From: Corynebacterium timonense
Lineage (GTDB): Bacteria > Actinomycetota > Actinomycetes > Mycobacteriales > Mycobacteriaceae
NCBI RefSeq assembly: GCF_900105305.1
Contig: NZ_LT629765.1
Coordinates: 2,418,001-2,482,000 of the forward strand
Reading direction: 5' to 3'
Length of the DNA: 64,000 nucleotides
In this document: piece after piece, positions 8,628 to 16,722 of the stretch
How positions within the stretch are numbered: the stretch's first letter is position 1
Layout: each line of letters begins with the position of its first letter
Program-made: the position numbers and the translations under genes
Notes under the pieces: model-generated
The model's input: only the letters and a program-made list of their open reading frames with translations
What the model was told of the DNA's origin: nothing
Database searches by the model: none

Positions 8628-9890
8628 CTATTCGTAGCGCAGCGCCTCGATGGGACGCATTCTCGCTGCGCGGCTGGCGGGGTACCAGCCGAAGAACAGG
8701 CCAATGGCGAGCGAAAACAAGAGCGCGATGAGCGCGGCCCCGACCGGTGGAAGAACCATCGCTCCTATGAATGATGTGCCGAGCATGCCAATAGCCGTGC
8801 CGAGCGCAACGCCGAGCGCTCCGCCGAGAAGGCAGATCATCATGGCTTCGGTGACAAACTGGGTGCGAATGGCGCGCCGGGTGGCGCCGAGGGCCATGCG
8901 AATGCCGATCTCGCGGGTGCGTTCGGTGACGGAGACGAGCATGATGTTCATGACGCCGATGCCGCCGACGAGGAGGGAGATGCCGCCGATGGCGGAGATC
9001 ACCATGCTCACGAGCGCCATCGTTTGGTTGAGACGGTCGACGTCACTCTTGGTGTCTTGAGCTGCGGCGTGGTAGTCGGGATCGTCGGCGTAGGCCCTGT
9101 CGGCCCACGTGGTAATGTTTTCGCGTATCTCGTCGGTGGTGGTTCCCTCCGCGGCCCGGATCTGCAGCCCGCGGAACCCTTCGACGGGCTCTTGGCCGAG
9201 GCGGGCCTGCGCCGGGTAGGGCACGTACATCGATGCGTCCTCGAACGTGCCGACGAGCGGGGAGGACACGTCGGCGCGGCCGTACGCGCCGACCACTTGG
9301 AGGGAGACGAAGCGGCCGTTGACGTCGGCGTCGATGAACTGGCCAATCGCGGATTGCGGGTCGCCGTTGAAATAGGTGGCGACGATTTCCGGCGAAATGA
9401 TGGTGACGTTGCGGTCGCCGTCGATGTCTTCGGGGGTGAGGAGGCGTCCGGCGGTGATGGGGTGGTGCTGCATCTCCACGTAGTCGGAGTTGGTGTACAT
9501 GAGGCGGGCGTGCCCTTCGTTGAGGCCCCGGGTGATGCGCCCGTTGTCGCTTCCCGCGTCTAGGGCGATGCCGCTTATCGACGCCCCGAGGTAGCCTCGC
9601 AGGTCATCCACCATCGCGGGGGTGATAAGCGCTGACGGGGGCACGTCACCGAGGCCCCCTGTGAAGGCCGGGCCGTCGTCGTTCGTGCGGGTTGACACCT
9701 CGACGAAGACGTCGTTAATGCCGAACTGCTCGAGGTCGTTGAGGAGCTGCTTTTGCATGCCCTTGCCTAGGGTCATGATGGCCACGACTGCTGCGATGCC
9801 GATGATGACGCCCATGAGGGTCAGCACGGCGCGCATCTTGTTCACGCGGAGGCTCGTGGCGGCGAGCCGGATGGATTCGCGAAGGCTCAC
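8628..9890 (-). CDS. MacB/FtsX-type ABC transporter permease
   Basis: A 420-residue permease. It has one N-terminal membrane helix (residues about 20-45), a large extracytoplasmic domain, then three C-terminal helices with the FtsX motif T-R-E-I-G-I-R-M-A-L-G-A before the second. This is the MacB permease plan for lipoprotein, peptide or antibiotic export or cell-wall signalling. It starts at GTG 9890, whose first base is shared with the stop of the adaptor gene, so the two are coupled. No ATPase gene accompanies them in this window, although family members normally need one. Confidence 0.88.
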   Translation of the reverse strand: MSLRESIRLAATSLRVNKMRAVLTLMGVIIGIAAVVAIMTLGKGMQKQLLNDLEQFGINDVFVEVSTRTNDDGPAFTGGLGDVPPSALITPAMVDDLRGYLGASISGIALDAGSDNGRITRGLNEGHARLMYTNSDYVEMQHHPITAGRLLTPEDIDGDRNVTIISPEIVATYFNGDPQSAIGQFIDADVNGRFVSLQVVGAYGRADVSSPLVGTFEDASMYVPYPAQARLGQEPVEGFRGLQIRAAEGTTTDEIRENITTWADRAYADDPDYHAAAQDTKSDVDRLNQTMALVSMVISAIGGISLLVGGIGVMNIMLVSVTERTREIGIRMALGATRRAIRTQFVTEAMMICLLGGALGVALGTAIGMLGTSFIGAMVLPPVGAALIALLFSLAIGLFFGWYPASRAARMRPIEALRYE

Positions 9891-11473
9891 TACGGTTCCT
9901 GCGTCGCTTCCGGAACCTGCACCCGCTGGCCCGTCATGGGGCGGTAGGTGCCCGGGTTCTTCAGCACCCGAGTGCCCTCGGCGAGACCGCGAACTTCGGC
10001 CTCGAGGTCGGTGATGATGCCGAGGGTGACGTCCTGCTCGGTGACCTCAAACTCGCCGGGCGAGCCGTCGACCTCTCGGAGGGTGAGAACAGAGTAGGAG
10101 CCGTTGTCGTCGATGACTGCCTCGCGCGGCACGGTGAGTGCCCCCTGCGCGCTGTCGGTGGTGATCTGCAGCTTCGCCGAGCCGCCGATGCGGAGCCCCT
10201 CGGTGTCGCCGAAAACGTCGATGGTGACGGGGAACTCGGGGCGTGCCGGCGTCTGGGGGGCGCCTTCCGCGGGGCGTGGGGTGGCCGCCACGGAGGACAC
10301 ATCTGCGATGCGGCCCTTGTACTGCTTCAGCCCGGTGCTGGGGGTAGTGAATGTGACCTCGTCGCCGACGTTCACGCGGCCGGAATCCACCTCGTTGACG
10401 TTGGCGGTGAGCGTGAGGCGATCCGGGTTGGCCACGGTCAGAAGATGCCCGGAGGAGGGCTGGCCGCGTTGGGCGACGACCTCGGTGACCACGCCCTTGA
10501 TCGGGGAGCGCACGTCGCCTGAGGCGATGTCCACGCGCAGCTGGGCCTGGCCCACCTCCGCGGCGATCCGCTGCGCCTCGAGGCCGCGCTGCGCGGCGTC
10601 GACGCTGGTGCCGGCGGCCTGCAGCTCGTGCTGCACGGCCAGTTGTGTGGCGTCGCGGGCGATGGCGGCGTCGTTCATCGCGGCGAAGGCCTCGGCGACG
10701 GCGCCCTGTTTCTCTCCGAGGCTTGCGTCGACGGCGTGGAGCGCGCTCTCGTACGCCTGCTGCGCGGCCTTGAGCTCCCGCTGGGCCCCCGCGTAGCGCT
10801 CGTCTGCCTCCAGGATGCCCACGATGGGTGAGAGCGTATCTGGCTGCTCGGTGAGCGCGTTGATGTAGGTGTTCAGGTCCGCCCGCACCGTGTCCAGGCC
10901 CGCCAGGTTGACGTTGCGGCGCGCAGTATCGACCGCGTTGGCCCGCTGCACAGTCTCCGGGTCGCGGCCGACGTTGACCTGGTCCTGTCGCGCGGTGAAG
11001 TCCGCGACTGCCTTCTCGTAGCGGGCAGTGGCTTCGCGCAACTGCGCATCGGCGGCGGTGATGCGGGAGTTCAGGCCGGCGTTGTTCGCCTCCTGTTGCT
11101 GCGCGAGCTGCTGCTGTGTGCGTTCGATCTCGTTAAGCATCGTCACATCCGACGCTATCTGCTGTGCGCGTTGTGAATCCAGCTGGCGCTGCGCGTTCGA
11201 GGTGTCGATGCGTGCGACAATTTGGCCCTCGTTGACGGGTTGGCCAACGCGGACCGGTATGTCCGTGACGGGGCTGGTCAGAGTGGTGGTCAGTGCCACC
11301 GTCTCCCGCGACGACACCGTCCCCGAGACAGACACGCGCGACGTGAGGTCTTTCGCTGCGAGTTCCACCACGTCGGCCGGGGGGATCTGTTCGCCTCCTC
11401 CTGCGCAGGCGGCGAGTGTGGTCGAAAGGAACGCGGCGGCGGCAAGGGGGATAAGGGTGAACTTATTTTTCAC
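9890..11473 (-). CDS. HlyD/MacA-type efflux adaptor lipoprotein
   Basis: A 527-residue membrane-fusion-type protein. The signal sequence ends in the lipobox L-A-A-C with Cys23. A beta-barrel/lipoyl half-motif follows (R-V-G-Q-P-V-N-E-G-Q-I-V-A-R-I-D). Residues about 90-310 are a long Ala/Gln/Glu-rich coiled coil. The second lipoyl half (P-I-K-G-V-V-T-E-V), a beta-barrel and a membrane-proximal domain come last. In Gram-positive bacteria such adaptors work with MacB-type permeases at the outer face of the membrane. It starts at GTG 11473 and is coupled to the permease gene by a one-base overlap. Confidence 0.88.
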   Translation of the reverse strand: MKNKFTLIPLAAAAFLSTTLAACAGGGEQIPPADVVELAAKDLTSRVSVSGTVSSRETVALTTTLTSPVTDIPVRVGQPVNEGQIVARIDTSNAQRQLDSQRAQQIASDVTMLNEIERTQQQLAQQQEANNAGLNSRITAADAQLREATARYEKAVADFTARQDQVNVGRDPETVQRANAVDTARRNVNLAGLDTVRADLNTYINALTEQPDTLSPIVGILEADERYAGAQRELKAAQQAYESALHAVDASLGEKQGAVAEAFAAMNDAAIARDATQLAVQHELQAAGTSVDAAQRGLEAQRIAAEVGQAQLRVDIASGDVRSPIKGVVTEVVAQRGQPSSGHLLTVANPDRLTLTANVNEVDSGRVNVGDEVTFTTPSTGLKQYKGRIADVSSVAATPRPAEGAPQTPARPEFPVTIDVFGDTEGLRIGGSAKLQITTDSAQGALTVPREAVIDDNGSYSVLTLREVDGSPGEFEVTEQDVTLGIITDLEAEVRGLAEGTRVLKNPGTYRPMTGQRVQVPEATQEP

Positions 11474-11511
11474 CGGTTCAGATTAGCAAAAACTCATCTA
11501 CATGCCACTGG

Positions 11512-13476
11512 CTAATAGCTGAGCTTCCTGCCCCGTCCACCGGCGGGGTGGCGCAGCTTGGTGGCGTCGCGGTGGATCCACAAGCTGATGCGGTGCAGGG
11601 TGGCGGGGGAGATCTCGGTGTCCATCACGGCGGCCCAGTAGGCCACGGTCTCGTCGTGGTAGTTGTGCCCGTGGGGCGAGGGGCAGTTCTGGGAGGTCAG
11701 CTGGTCGATGCCCACCTGCCAGAAGGTGATGAAGGGCGCCCACCGCATGGTGTCCGGCACGTCGAGGCGCTGCGCCGCGGGGGCGGGCCGGCTGCGCGAA
11801 CCGGGCTCTTTCAGCCAGTCCGGGGCGCGCCAGGCAAGGGACCAGTCCCACCAGACGACGGGGTCGGAGGCGTGCTGGGCGAAGACGGCGCGCGGCGTTT
11901 CCCACTCGTTGGCGTAGGTGTCGCCGGAGAAGTCGTGGTCGAGGTGGTCGGGGTGGGCGCAGAAGCGGATGTGGCGCCCGCCGTCGACGACGGGGAGCCG
12001 CTGGGGGCTGCCGTAGTCGCGGCCCCGGGTGAGTTCGCCGTGGACGCGGGTGAAGCCGGGCGCGCCGGAGAACACGGCGCCGGTGACGCCGTTGAGGAAG
12101 TCCTCGGCGCTGTCGGAGGCGTCGCAGACGCCGTAGGCGCCGAGGGATTCGCCGCCGAGGTAGAGCTTGGGTCGCTTGTGTTTCGGAAGGGTGGAAAGGC
12201 GCGCTTGGATGGCGTCGATAAGCAGGCGGGCGGACCGCGTGGGGGATTCGCGGTCGGCGAGGTAGGAGTAGACGGAGGGCAGGTAGGAGTACTGCATGGC
12301 TACGATGGCGGTGTCGCCGCGGCCGACGAACTCGAAGCCGGAGGTGTGGAAGTCGTTGATCCAGCCGGTGCCGGCCGCCGACATGATGGCCAGGTGCGAG
12401 CGCTCCCACGCGCGGGTGCGGTCGAGCTCGGCGAGCGCGAGCTGAACCATGTCCTCGGTGGTGCGGCCCTCGTCGAGGCCGATGAAGACGCGGATGGGTT
12501 CGCGGGCCTCGCCGCCGTCGTCGAAAAGAAGCTCGATGTCGCGCTTGCGCGGGCCGCCGGAGACGACGGCGCGGCCCTGGCGGCCCATCGTGGACCACGG
12601 CTCCAGCGAGGCGGGGGAGCCGGAGCGCTCGCGCTCGCGCGGGCGGGGCGCGCCGACGAGGAACTCGCGGTCGAGCTTCTCGGCCTTGCGGTAGACGCGG
12701 GACAAGAAGTTGCGCACCACGACGCGGTCGGTGAGCAGGATGGAGACGGCAGCGCCGCCGGCGATGGCGAGCGGCCAGGAAGCGAGTGCCGGGAGGCGTT
12801 TGCCGAGGACGATATTGAAGACGTCGATAAGCACTTGCAACGCCTCCCCGACGGCGAGGAGGGCGCCGTAGCCGAGGGTGCCCACTGTGATGCCGGCGAG
12901 GGATTTCGCGAGCTCGAGCTCCTCGCGGCCCTCGACGAGCTCGACCTGCGCGTTGTGGCGGCGCCGCGAGCTGACGAAGGTAGCCACCGTAACAGCGCTC
13001 ATGCCGAGGTGAAGAACGCTGTTGACCGTGCGATGAGCGCGCGGGTGGGCCGGAAGCGGCGACAGGGCGCGGACCCCGCGCAGCAACTCGCTGATCGCGG
13101 TGCCCGCCACATGGCCCACGCCCTGGCAGATGGCTACGTTCGCGGCGACGACCGGCCAGGTGTGGGGCAGAAGCGACGGTGAGATCGCGCCCCACGTGGC
13201 GGCTTCCGCGCCGATGACGCCCGCGCCGAAGTTCTCGGGCAGGCGGCGCAACCCGCCCATCCGCACCACCGGCGTCAGGTCCGCCCACACCTCCACCACG
13301 AACAGGGGGACGGCGAGGATGCCGTGGCGGCGGACATCGTAGCGCCCCTTCGCTTTGGCCACCGCCCGGCCGACCTGCAGGCGGGTCTCCGAGTCCTCGG
13401 CAGGCCGGTTGAGCCAAGCGAACAAGTCCCGGAAACGAGGGCGGGGGGTGGGCCCGTGAAGCGACATGCAGACCAT
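11512..13476 (-). CDS. membrane-anchored alpha/beta-hydrolase (PF10081/DUF2319 type)
   Basis: A protein of about 654 residues. The N-terminal third carries several hydrophobic segments, and the C-terminal half is an alpha/beta-hydrolase domain. The nucleophile elbow reads G-G-E-S-L-G-A-Y-G, followed by S-G-A-P-G-F. The late H-G-H-N-Y-H segment may hold the catalytic histidine. This two-part architecture is common in corynebacteria and mycobacteria as a family of uncharacterised hydrolases. The start is uncertain: ATG 13476, ATG 13467, and GTG 13551 are all in frame. I prefer 13476 because 13551 would abut the divergent gene's own start and leave no promoter. Confidence 0.82.
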   Translation of the reverse strand: MVCMSLHGPTPRPRFRDLFAWLNRPAEDSETRLQVGRAVAKAKGRYDVRRHGILAVPLFVVEVWADLTPVVRMGGLRRLPENFGAGVIGAEAATWGAISPSLLPHTWPVVAANVAICQGVGHVAGTAISELLRGVRALSPLPAHPRAHRTVNSVLHLGMSAVTVATFVSSRRRHNAQVELVEGREELELAKSLAGITVGTLGYGALLAVGEALQVLIDVFNIVLGKRLPALASWPLAIAGGAAVSILLTDRVVVRNFLSRVYRKAEKLDREFLVGAPRPRERERSGSPASLEPWSTMGRQGRAVVSGGPRKRDIELLFDDGGEAREPIRVFIGLDEGRTTEDMVQLALAELDRTRAWERSHLAIMSAAGTGWINDFHTSGFEFVGRGDTAIVAMQYSYLPSVYSYLADRESPTRSARLLIDAIQARLSTLPKHKRPKLYLGGESLGAYGVCDASDSAEDFLNGVTGAVFSGAPGFTRVHGELTRGRDYGSPQRLPVVDGGRHIRFCAHPDHLDHDFSGDTYANEWETPRAVFAQHASDPVVWWDWSLAWRAPDWLKEPGSRSRPAPAAQRLDVPDTMRWAPFITFWQVGIDQLTSQNCPSPHGHNYHDETVAYWAAVMDTEISPATLHRISLWIHRDATKLRHPAGGRGRKLSY

Positions 13477-13551
13477 TGTTGCAAACCCCGCCCCGGCGCG
13501 CAGGGCGCTTCCGGTCGCGCAACCGCGCGGGTCGTTGTAGGTTTGGGACAC

Positions 13552-14364
13552 GTGACAACACTGCTGGGCAGCACCGGAAGCAAAGGCAACACGTCAGGCT
13601 CGCGCACCGAGGCGGATGCGCCGAAGATCGTCGCCCACCGCGGCGCGTCGGGCCTGTACCCCGAGCTCACCTTCGCCGCCTTCGACGCGGCGTTGAAGAT
13701 GGACATCCACGGCATCGAGTGCGACGTGCGGCTGACCCGCGACGGCAAGCTCGTCGTCTTCCACGACCCCGTGCTGGAGCGCACCTCCGACGGCAAGGGC
13801 CGCGTCTCCGCCACCGACTACGCGGACCTGCGCGAGCTCAACGTGGGTACGGAGGATAGCCCGCAGCGCATCATGCTGCTCGAGGAACTCCTCGAGCTCA
13901 TGCAGGACTACCCCGACAAGCACATCTACATTGAGACGAAGCACCCCACCCGCTACGGCCCGGAGGTGGACGAGCAGACCCTGCGTATTCTCACCTACGC
14001 GCGAATGCGCACCTCGGAGCGCGTGCACCTGATCTCCTTCTCCCACCGCGCGATGCGCTACTTCACCCACTTCGCCCCCGAGCTGGAGACGTTTTACCTG
14101 TTCCGCCTCCGCGAGAAGAAGTGGAACAAGAACAACTGCATGCTCTCGCGCCCCTACGGCGTCGGTCCGGCCCTGAGCCACCTCAAGGCGCGCCCGAAGC
14201 TGCTCGGATACAAGGGGCTGAAGACCTACACGTGGACGGTGAACACCCCGCGCGACATGCTGTGGTGCCGCGACAACGGCGTCGACGTGGTTGCCACGGA
14301 CATGCCCCACCTGGCCGTGGAGACCTTCGCGCGCGCCGCGGTTGGGGGCTCGACCGTCGGGTAA
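13552..14364 (+). CDS. glycerophosphodiester phosphodiesterase
   Basis: A 270-residue GDPD-family enzyme that hydrolyses glycerophosphodiesters to glycerol-3-phosphate and an alcohol. The catalytic core begins V-A-H-R-G-A-S-G, then the E-C-D-V-R-L-T-R-D-G metal site, F-H-D-P and Y-I-E-T-K-H-P. Near the end is Y-T-W-T-V-N, followed by G-V-D-V-V-A-T-D-M-P. GTG 13552 is preceded by a TAnnnT hexamer (TAGGTT, 13538-13543), which fits a leaderless transcript. The DUF5926 gene follows in the same direction. Confidence 0.9.
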   Translation: MTTLLGSTGSKGNTSGSRTEADAPKIVAHRGASGLYPELTFAAFDAALKMDIHGIECDVRLTRDGKLVVFHDPVLERTSDGKGRVSATDYADLRELNVGTEDSPQRIMLLEELLELMQDYPDKHIYIETKHPTRYGPEVDEQTLRILTYARMRTSERVHLISFSHRAMRYFTHFAPELETFYLFRLREKKWNKNNCMLSRPYGVGPALSHLKARPKLLGYKGLKTYTWTVNTPRDMLWCRDNGVDVVATDMPHLAVETFARAAVGGSTVG

Positions 14365-14375
14365 CATGTGGCCCC

Positions 14376-15290
14376 ATGGCCAAGAAGAACCGCAGACAGC
14401 AGGACGACCTTCCCGAGGGCATGAGCCGCCGCCAGGCGAAGCTCGCCGCTCGCGCCGCCGAGCGCGAGGCGCTGAAAAAGGACCCGCGCCCCTACGGCGG
14501 GCTCGCCGCCGAGACCGATCTCATCGCTCTGCAGGAGTTCGTCCCCTCCGCCGTCGCCGAGTTCGACGTCGCGGGCGAAAAGGTCAACGTGGTCACGGTC
14601 CTGCCGGGCGCCGGCGCGGCCCTTGTGCGCGCCGCGGACCAGGGCGGGGAGCGTTTCGTCGCTCTCCAGGTCGCCTCGCACTCCGCGAACCCGGGCCGCG
14701 ACCTCGCCTACGCGCTCAGCTGGGTGCTCGAGGCGGAGCCGGGGCAGACCCTCCAGTCCACGGCGGCCGACGGCAGCCAGCCCGAGCTTTCTTCGCTTAT
14801 CGACGCCACCGCGGTCCCCACCATCACCGAGCACCAGGACTTCTCGTGGTGGTTCCCGTCGGGCGCCCAGGTCCCGGCTGACGTGCAGCAGGCGCTCGCC
14901 CGCGCCAACGACGCCGTGATCCCCTCCACCCAGGTGCGCGCCGACGTGCCCGGGTCGGTGTGGTGGGTCAACCCCGGCGGCGGCAAGGCCCACATCCGGT
15001 GGGTGCGCCCGGAGGAGAGCGAGAACCGCGTCCTCGCGGCGCTGGCCCGGGTGGCCGCCCGCGGGGAGCTCCACCTGGGAGAGGGCACGAAGTTCGCCGG
15101 GGTCTTCCGCACCCACGGCGTCGCGGTGCCGGTGTGGGACCTCGACCCCGCGGTCGAGCCCTCCTCCTACGCGGACGCGCTGGTGAACCTGAACGCGATG
15201 ATCGAGGCCGAGTACGCCAACGAGGCGCAGCTCAGCGCCGAGGAGCGCAAGCAGCTGGATAACATCAAGTCGCGCCAGGTGACCATCTAG
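14376..15290 (+). CDS. DUF5926 family protein
   Basis: A 304-residue cytosolic protein of unknown function. It starts M-A-K-K-N-R-R and has a very basic N-terminus (residues 1-40), which suggests nucleic-acid or ribosome contact. The rest is a compact mixed fold with a W-W-F-P and V-W-W-V-N-P pair of tryptophan-rich segments. Proteins of this type are conserved across Corynebacteriales and other actinobacteria. ATG 14376 was preferred because it begins the conserved basic start and lies 11 bases after the GDPD stop, which suggests co-transcription. Confidence 0.75.
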   Translation: MAKKNRRQQDDLPEGMSRRQAKLAARAAEREALKKDPRPYGGLAAETDLIALQEFVPSAVAEFDVAGEKVNVVTVLPGAGAALVRAADQGGERFVALQVASHSANPGRDLAYALSWVLEAEPGQTLQSTAADGSQPELSSLIDATAVPTITEHQDFSWWFPSGAQVPADVQQALARANDAVIPSTQVRADVPGSVWWVNPGGGKAHIRWVRPEESENRVLAALARVAARGELHLGEGTKFAGVFRTHGVAVPVWDLDPAVEPSSYADALVNLNAMIEAEYANEAQLSAEERKQLDNIKSRQVTI

Positions 15291-15349
15291 GTACGTGCGG
15301 GCGAAAGGGGTTCGCGGGATGTTCGCCGGGTGGGTATGAGGTCTCGTCC

Positions 15350-15469
15350 GTGTCTGCTGCGACAACGCCCCGCCCCGCCCGCTCCGGCACCGCCACCCTC
15401 GGCCCGGTCGAGGTGGCGCTACCCACCAACGAGGCCGAGGACTGGGCGATCAACTACGCCTACTTCTAA
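15350..15469 (+). CDS. possible 39-residue small protein
   Basis: A short frame from GTG 15350 with GAGG eight bases upstream. It has a Thr/Pro/Arg-rich beginning and an acidic-aromatic end (E-A-E-D-W-A-I-N-Y-A-Y-F). I do not recognise it. It overlaps the antisense frame at 15419-15619, so at most one of the two is likely real. It could also be the remnant of a larger gene truncated when the downstream module arrived. Confidence 0.3.
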   Translation: MSAATTPRPARSGTATLGPVEVALPTNEAEDWAINYAYF

Positions 15470-15619
15470 ACTGCGCCACCCTCTCGGGGCGTGGTGGGGG
15501 AGGAACACCGCGACGAAGGCGGCCAGCGCGAACGCGAGCTGCGCCCAGTAGGGCCAGTCGTGCAATCCCGCGGTGAGTAGGAGCAGGACGAACAGGGCGG
15601 CGATGATCTTGCGCTCCAT
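15419..15619 (-). CDS. possible 66-residue membrane protein
   Basis: A short minus-strand frame from ATG 15619 with two hydrophobic segments. The first runs I-I-A-A-L-F-V-L-L-L-L. The second, around W-P-Y-W-A-Q-L-A-F-A-L, vaguely recalls the P-Y-W-A segment of the membrane protein at 16453-16722. It lies just downstream of the duplicated hutI tail. No strong ribosome site is seen. Its end overlaps the plus-strand frame at 15350-15469. Treat it as tentative. Confidence 0.3.
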   Translation of the reverse strand: MERKIIAALFVLLLLTAGLHDWPYWAQLAFALAAFVAVFLPHHAPRGWRSLEVGVVDRPVLGLVGG

Positions 15620-15644
15620 GGTGGTGTCTTTTCCGTTGAGGCCT

Positions 15645-15740
15645 CCGCTGGGAATACCTTTTCCCCGGCCACCCAGGTCTGCCACGTAATCGGCATGCCA
15701 GGGCGGTAGGCTAGGTTGATGGCGTTGGCCGCGCCAGATA
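15645..15740 (-). pseudogene. duplicated 3' tail of hutI
   Basis: Bases from about 15655 to 15735 match the last 80 bases of the intact hutI gene (about 16730-16810) with only a handful of differences, in the same orientation. The encoded residues are equivalent: the intact gene ends M-P-I-T-W-Q-T-W-V-G-G-E-K-V and the copy reads M-P-I-T-W-Q-T-W-V-A-G-E-K-V. The bacteriocin-like module 15890-16722 lies exactly between the two tails. This is what remains when DNA enters beside a gene's 3' end and regenerates it, or from an unequal recombination. Several substitutions mean the event is not recent. Confidence 0.85.
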
Positions 15741-15889
15741 GCTGAAGAAGTGGAGCTGGTCATTCTTGCCCCAAAAGGGTGTGCACGAAAGTACCCAGTA
15801 TTCCTGCAGGCAGGAAGCGGTGATTCGCGGCACGTAATGTCGTTGACGAGCGAAACCTCGCTCAATCGATCTGAAGAAGGGGTACCAAC

Positions 15890-16443
15890 ATGGAGAACAT
15901 GCGTTCCTTGGGGGGGCATTGCTAGCTTTGATGATGGGATTCAGCTCAGCAATCCCTACTGCACAGGCAGCTGATTCCGTCAACTTCGGAAGTGATCAGG
16001 CAGCAGCTTCTGATAAATCCACTCCTGAAGCGTTCCTGTTCGGAGAATTCGGGGAGATGGAACGAAAAGTTGAGGTCATTCCGAATGCCCACGGGCTAAG
16101 GTTCGAACTCCATAAAGACGACCAGCTCAAAGTCGTGGATGAAAGAGTCGTTGTTGCCGATGGGGAGGGCAAAGCGCTTGTGGAGCTGGATCCAGACCTC
16201 CCGGAAGGGATGACACTTTGGATGGATGAAGAGAAAAATGAAGTCTTCGCCGTGCAGGAGGGTCCTTCTTTTCGAGGCTGTACCGACAACAAGTGGGTGA
16301 AGTGGGGAATTCAAACAGCCTGGGACGGCCTGGTGTGCGTACCAGCCACGATCGCTACCGCTCCCGGCGTTGTTACGGGTGCTCTAACCGCGGCTGGTTG
16401 TCACGCAGCGGGAGGCGCACTGACCACCGCCGCAAGTTGTTAG
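15890..16443 (+). pseudogene. secreted four-cysteine precursor, copy 1 (frameshifted at a G7 run)
   Basis: From ATG 15890, behind AGAAGGGG, the frame runs M-E-N-M-R-S-L and then meets seven G residues at 15910-15916 and stops at TAG. Adding one G restores a full signal peptide ending in A-Q-A and joins the 174-codon frame that continues to TAG 16441. The product has an acidic beta-rich pro-region of about 100 residues. It then has a C-terminal segment with four cysteines spaced C-x18-C-x20-C-x12-C, the last being the final residue. It is paralogous to the intact gene at 36133. It is either inactivated, phase-variable by slippage in the G run, or a base-calling error. Confidence 0.75.
15910..15916 (+). 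repeat. homopolymer G7 inside the signal-peptide codons
   Basis: Seven consecutive G, with codon phase such that eight would put the start codon and signal peptide in frame with the rest of the precursor. Runs like this slip during replication and can switch genes on and off. A sequencing deletion is the main alternative. Confidence 0.8.
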
Positions 16444-16452
16444 GAGGAAGTA

Positions 16453-16722
16453 GTGGCTTCTACGTCAACTAACTCAAAAGAAGGGTTTAGCTGGGCGCTG
16501 TCCGCGATTCTCGCGGCAATTATGACAGTTGACCCCGCGCTGTTGAGCGACGATCACGTTCCTTACTGGGCGTACGGGGCTAAGTTCCTCGCGATCCTTT
16601 TTGCGGTGCGCGCGATCAGCCAGCTTGCGCAAGATCCCGGTGACAAGAAACGGATGATCACCTTTGCGCTGGTCTCGGCGGTCTTCATCCTCCTACTCGT
16701 CGTCGCCTTCGCACTCGCTTAG
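16453..16722 (+). CDS. three-helix membrane protein, putative immunity protein, copy 1
   Basis: An 89-residue protein from GTG 16453, nine bases after the precursor stop with AGGAGG between, so the two are a unit. It has three hydrophobic segments (about residues 12-32, 38-58 and 68-89) and a short loop D-P-G-D-K-K between the second and third. The second cassette's partner (36702-37013) has E-P-G-D in the same place and a similar last helix. By position and type I infer a self-protection role against the secreted peptide. The stop codon overlaps the hutI stop tail to tail. Confidence 0.65.
   Translation: MASTSTNSKEGFSWALSAILAAIMTVDPALLSDDHVPYWAYGAKFLAILFAVRAISQLAQDPGDKKRMITFALVSAVFILLLVVAFALA

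Noticed and set aside
13498..13551. Start of the alpha/beta-hydrolase at GTG 13551
   Set aside because: It would abut the divergent GDPD start base to base and leave no promoter; the first residues look non-coding.
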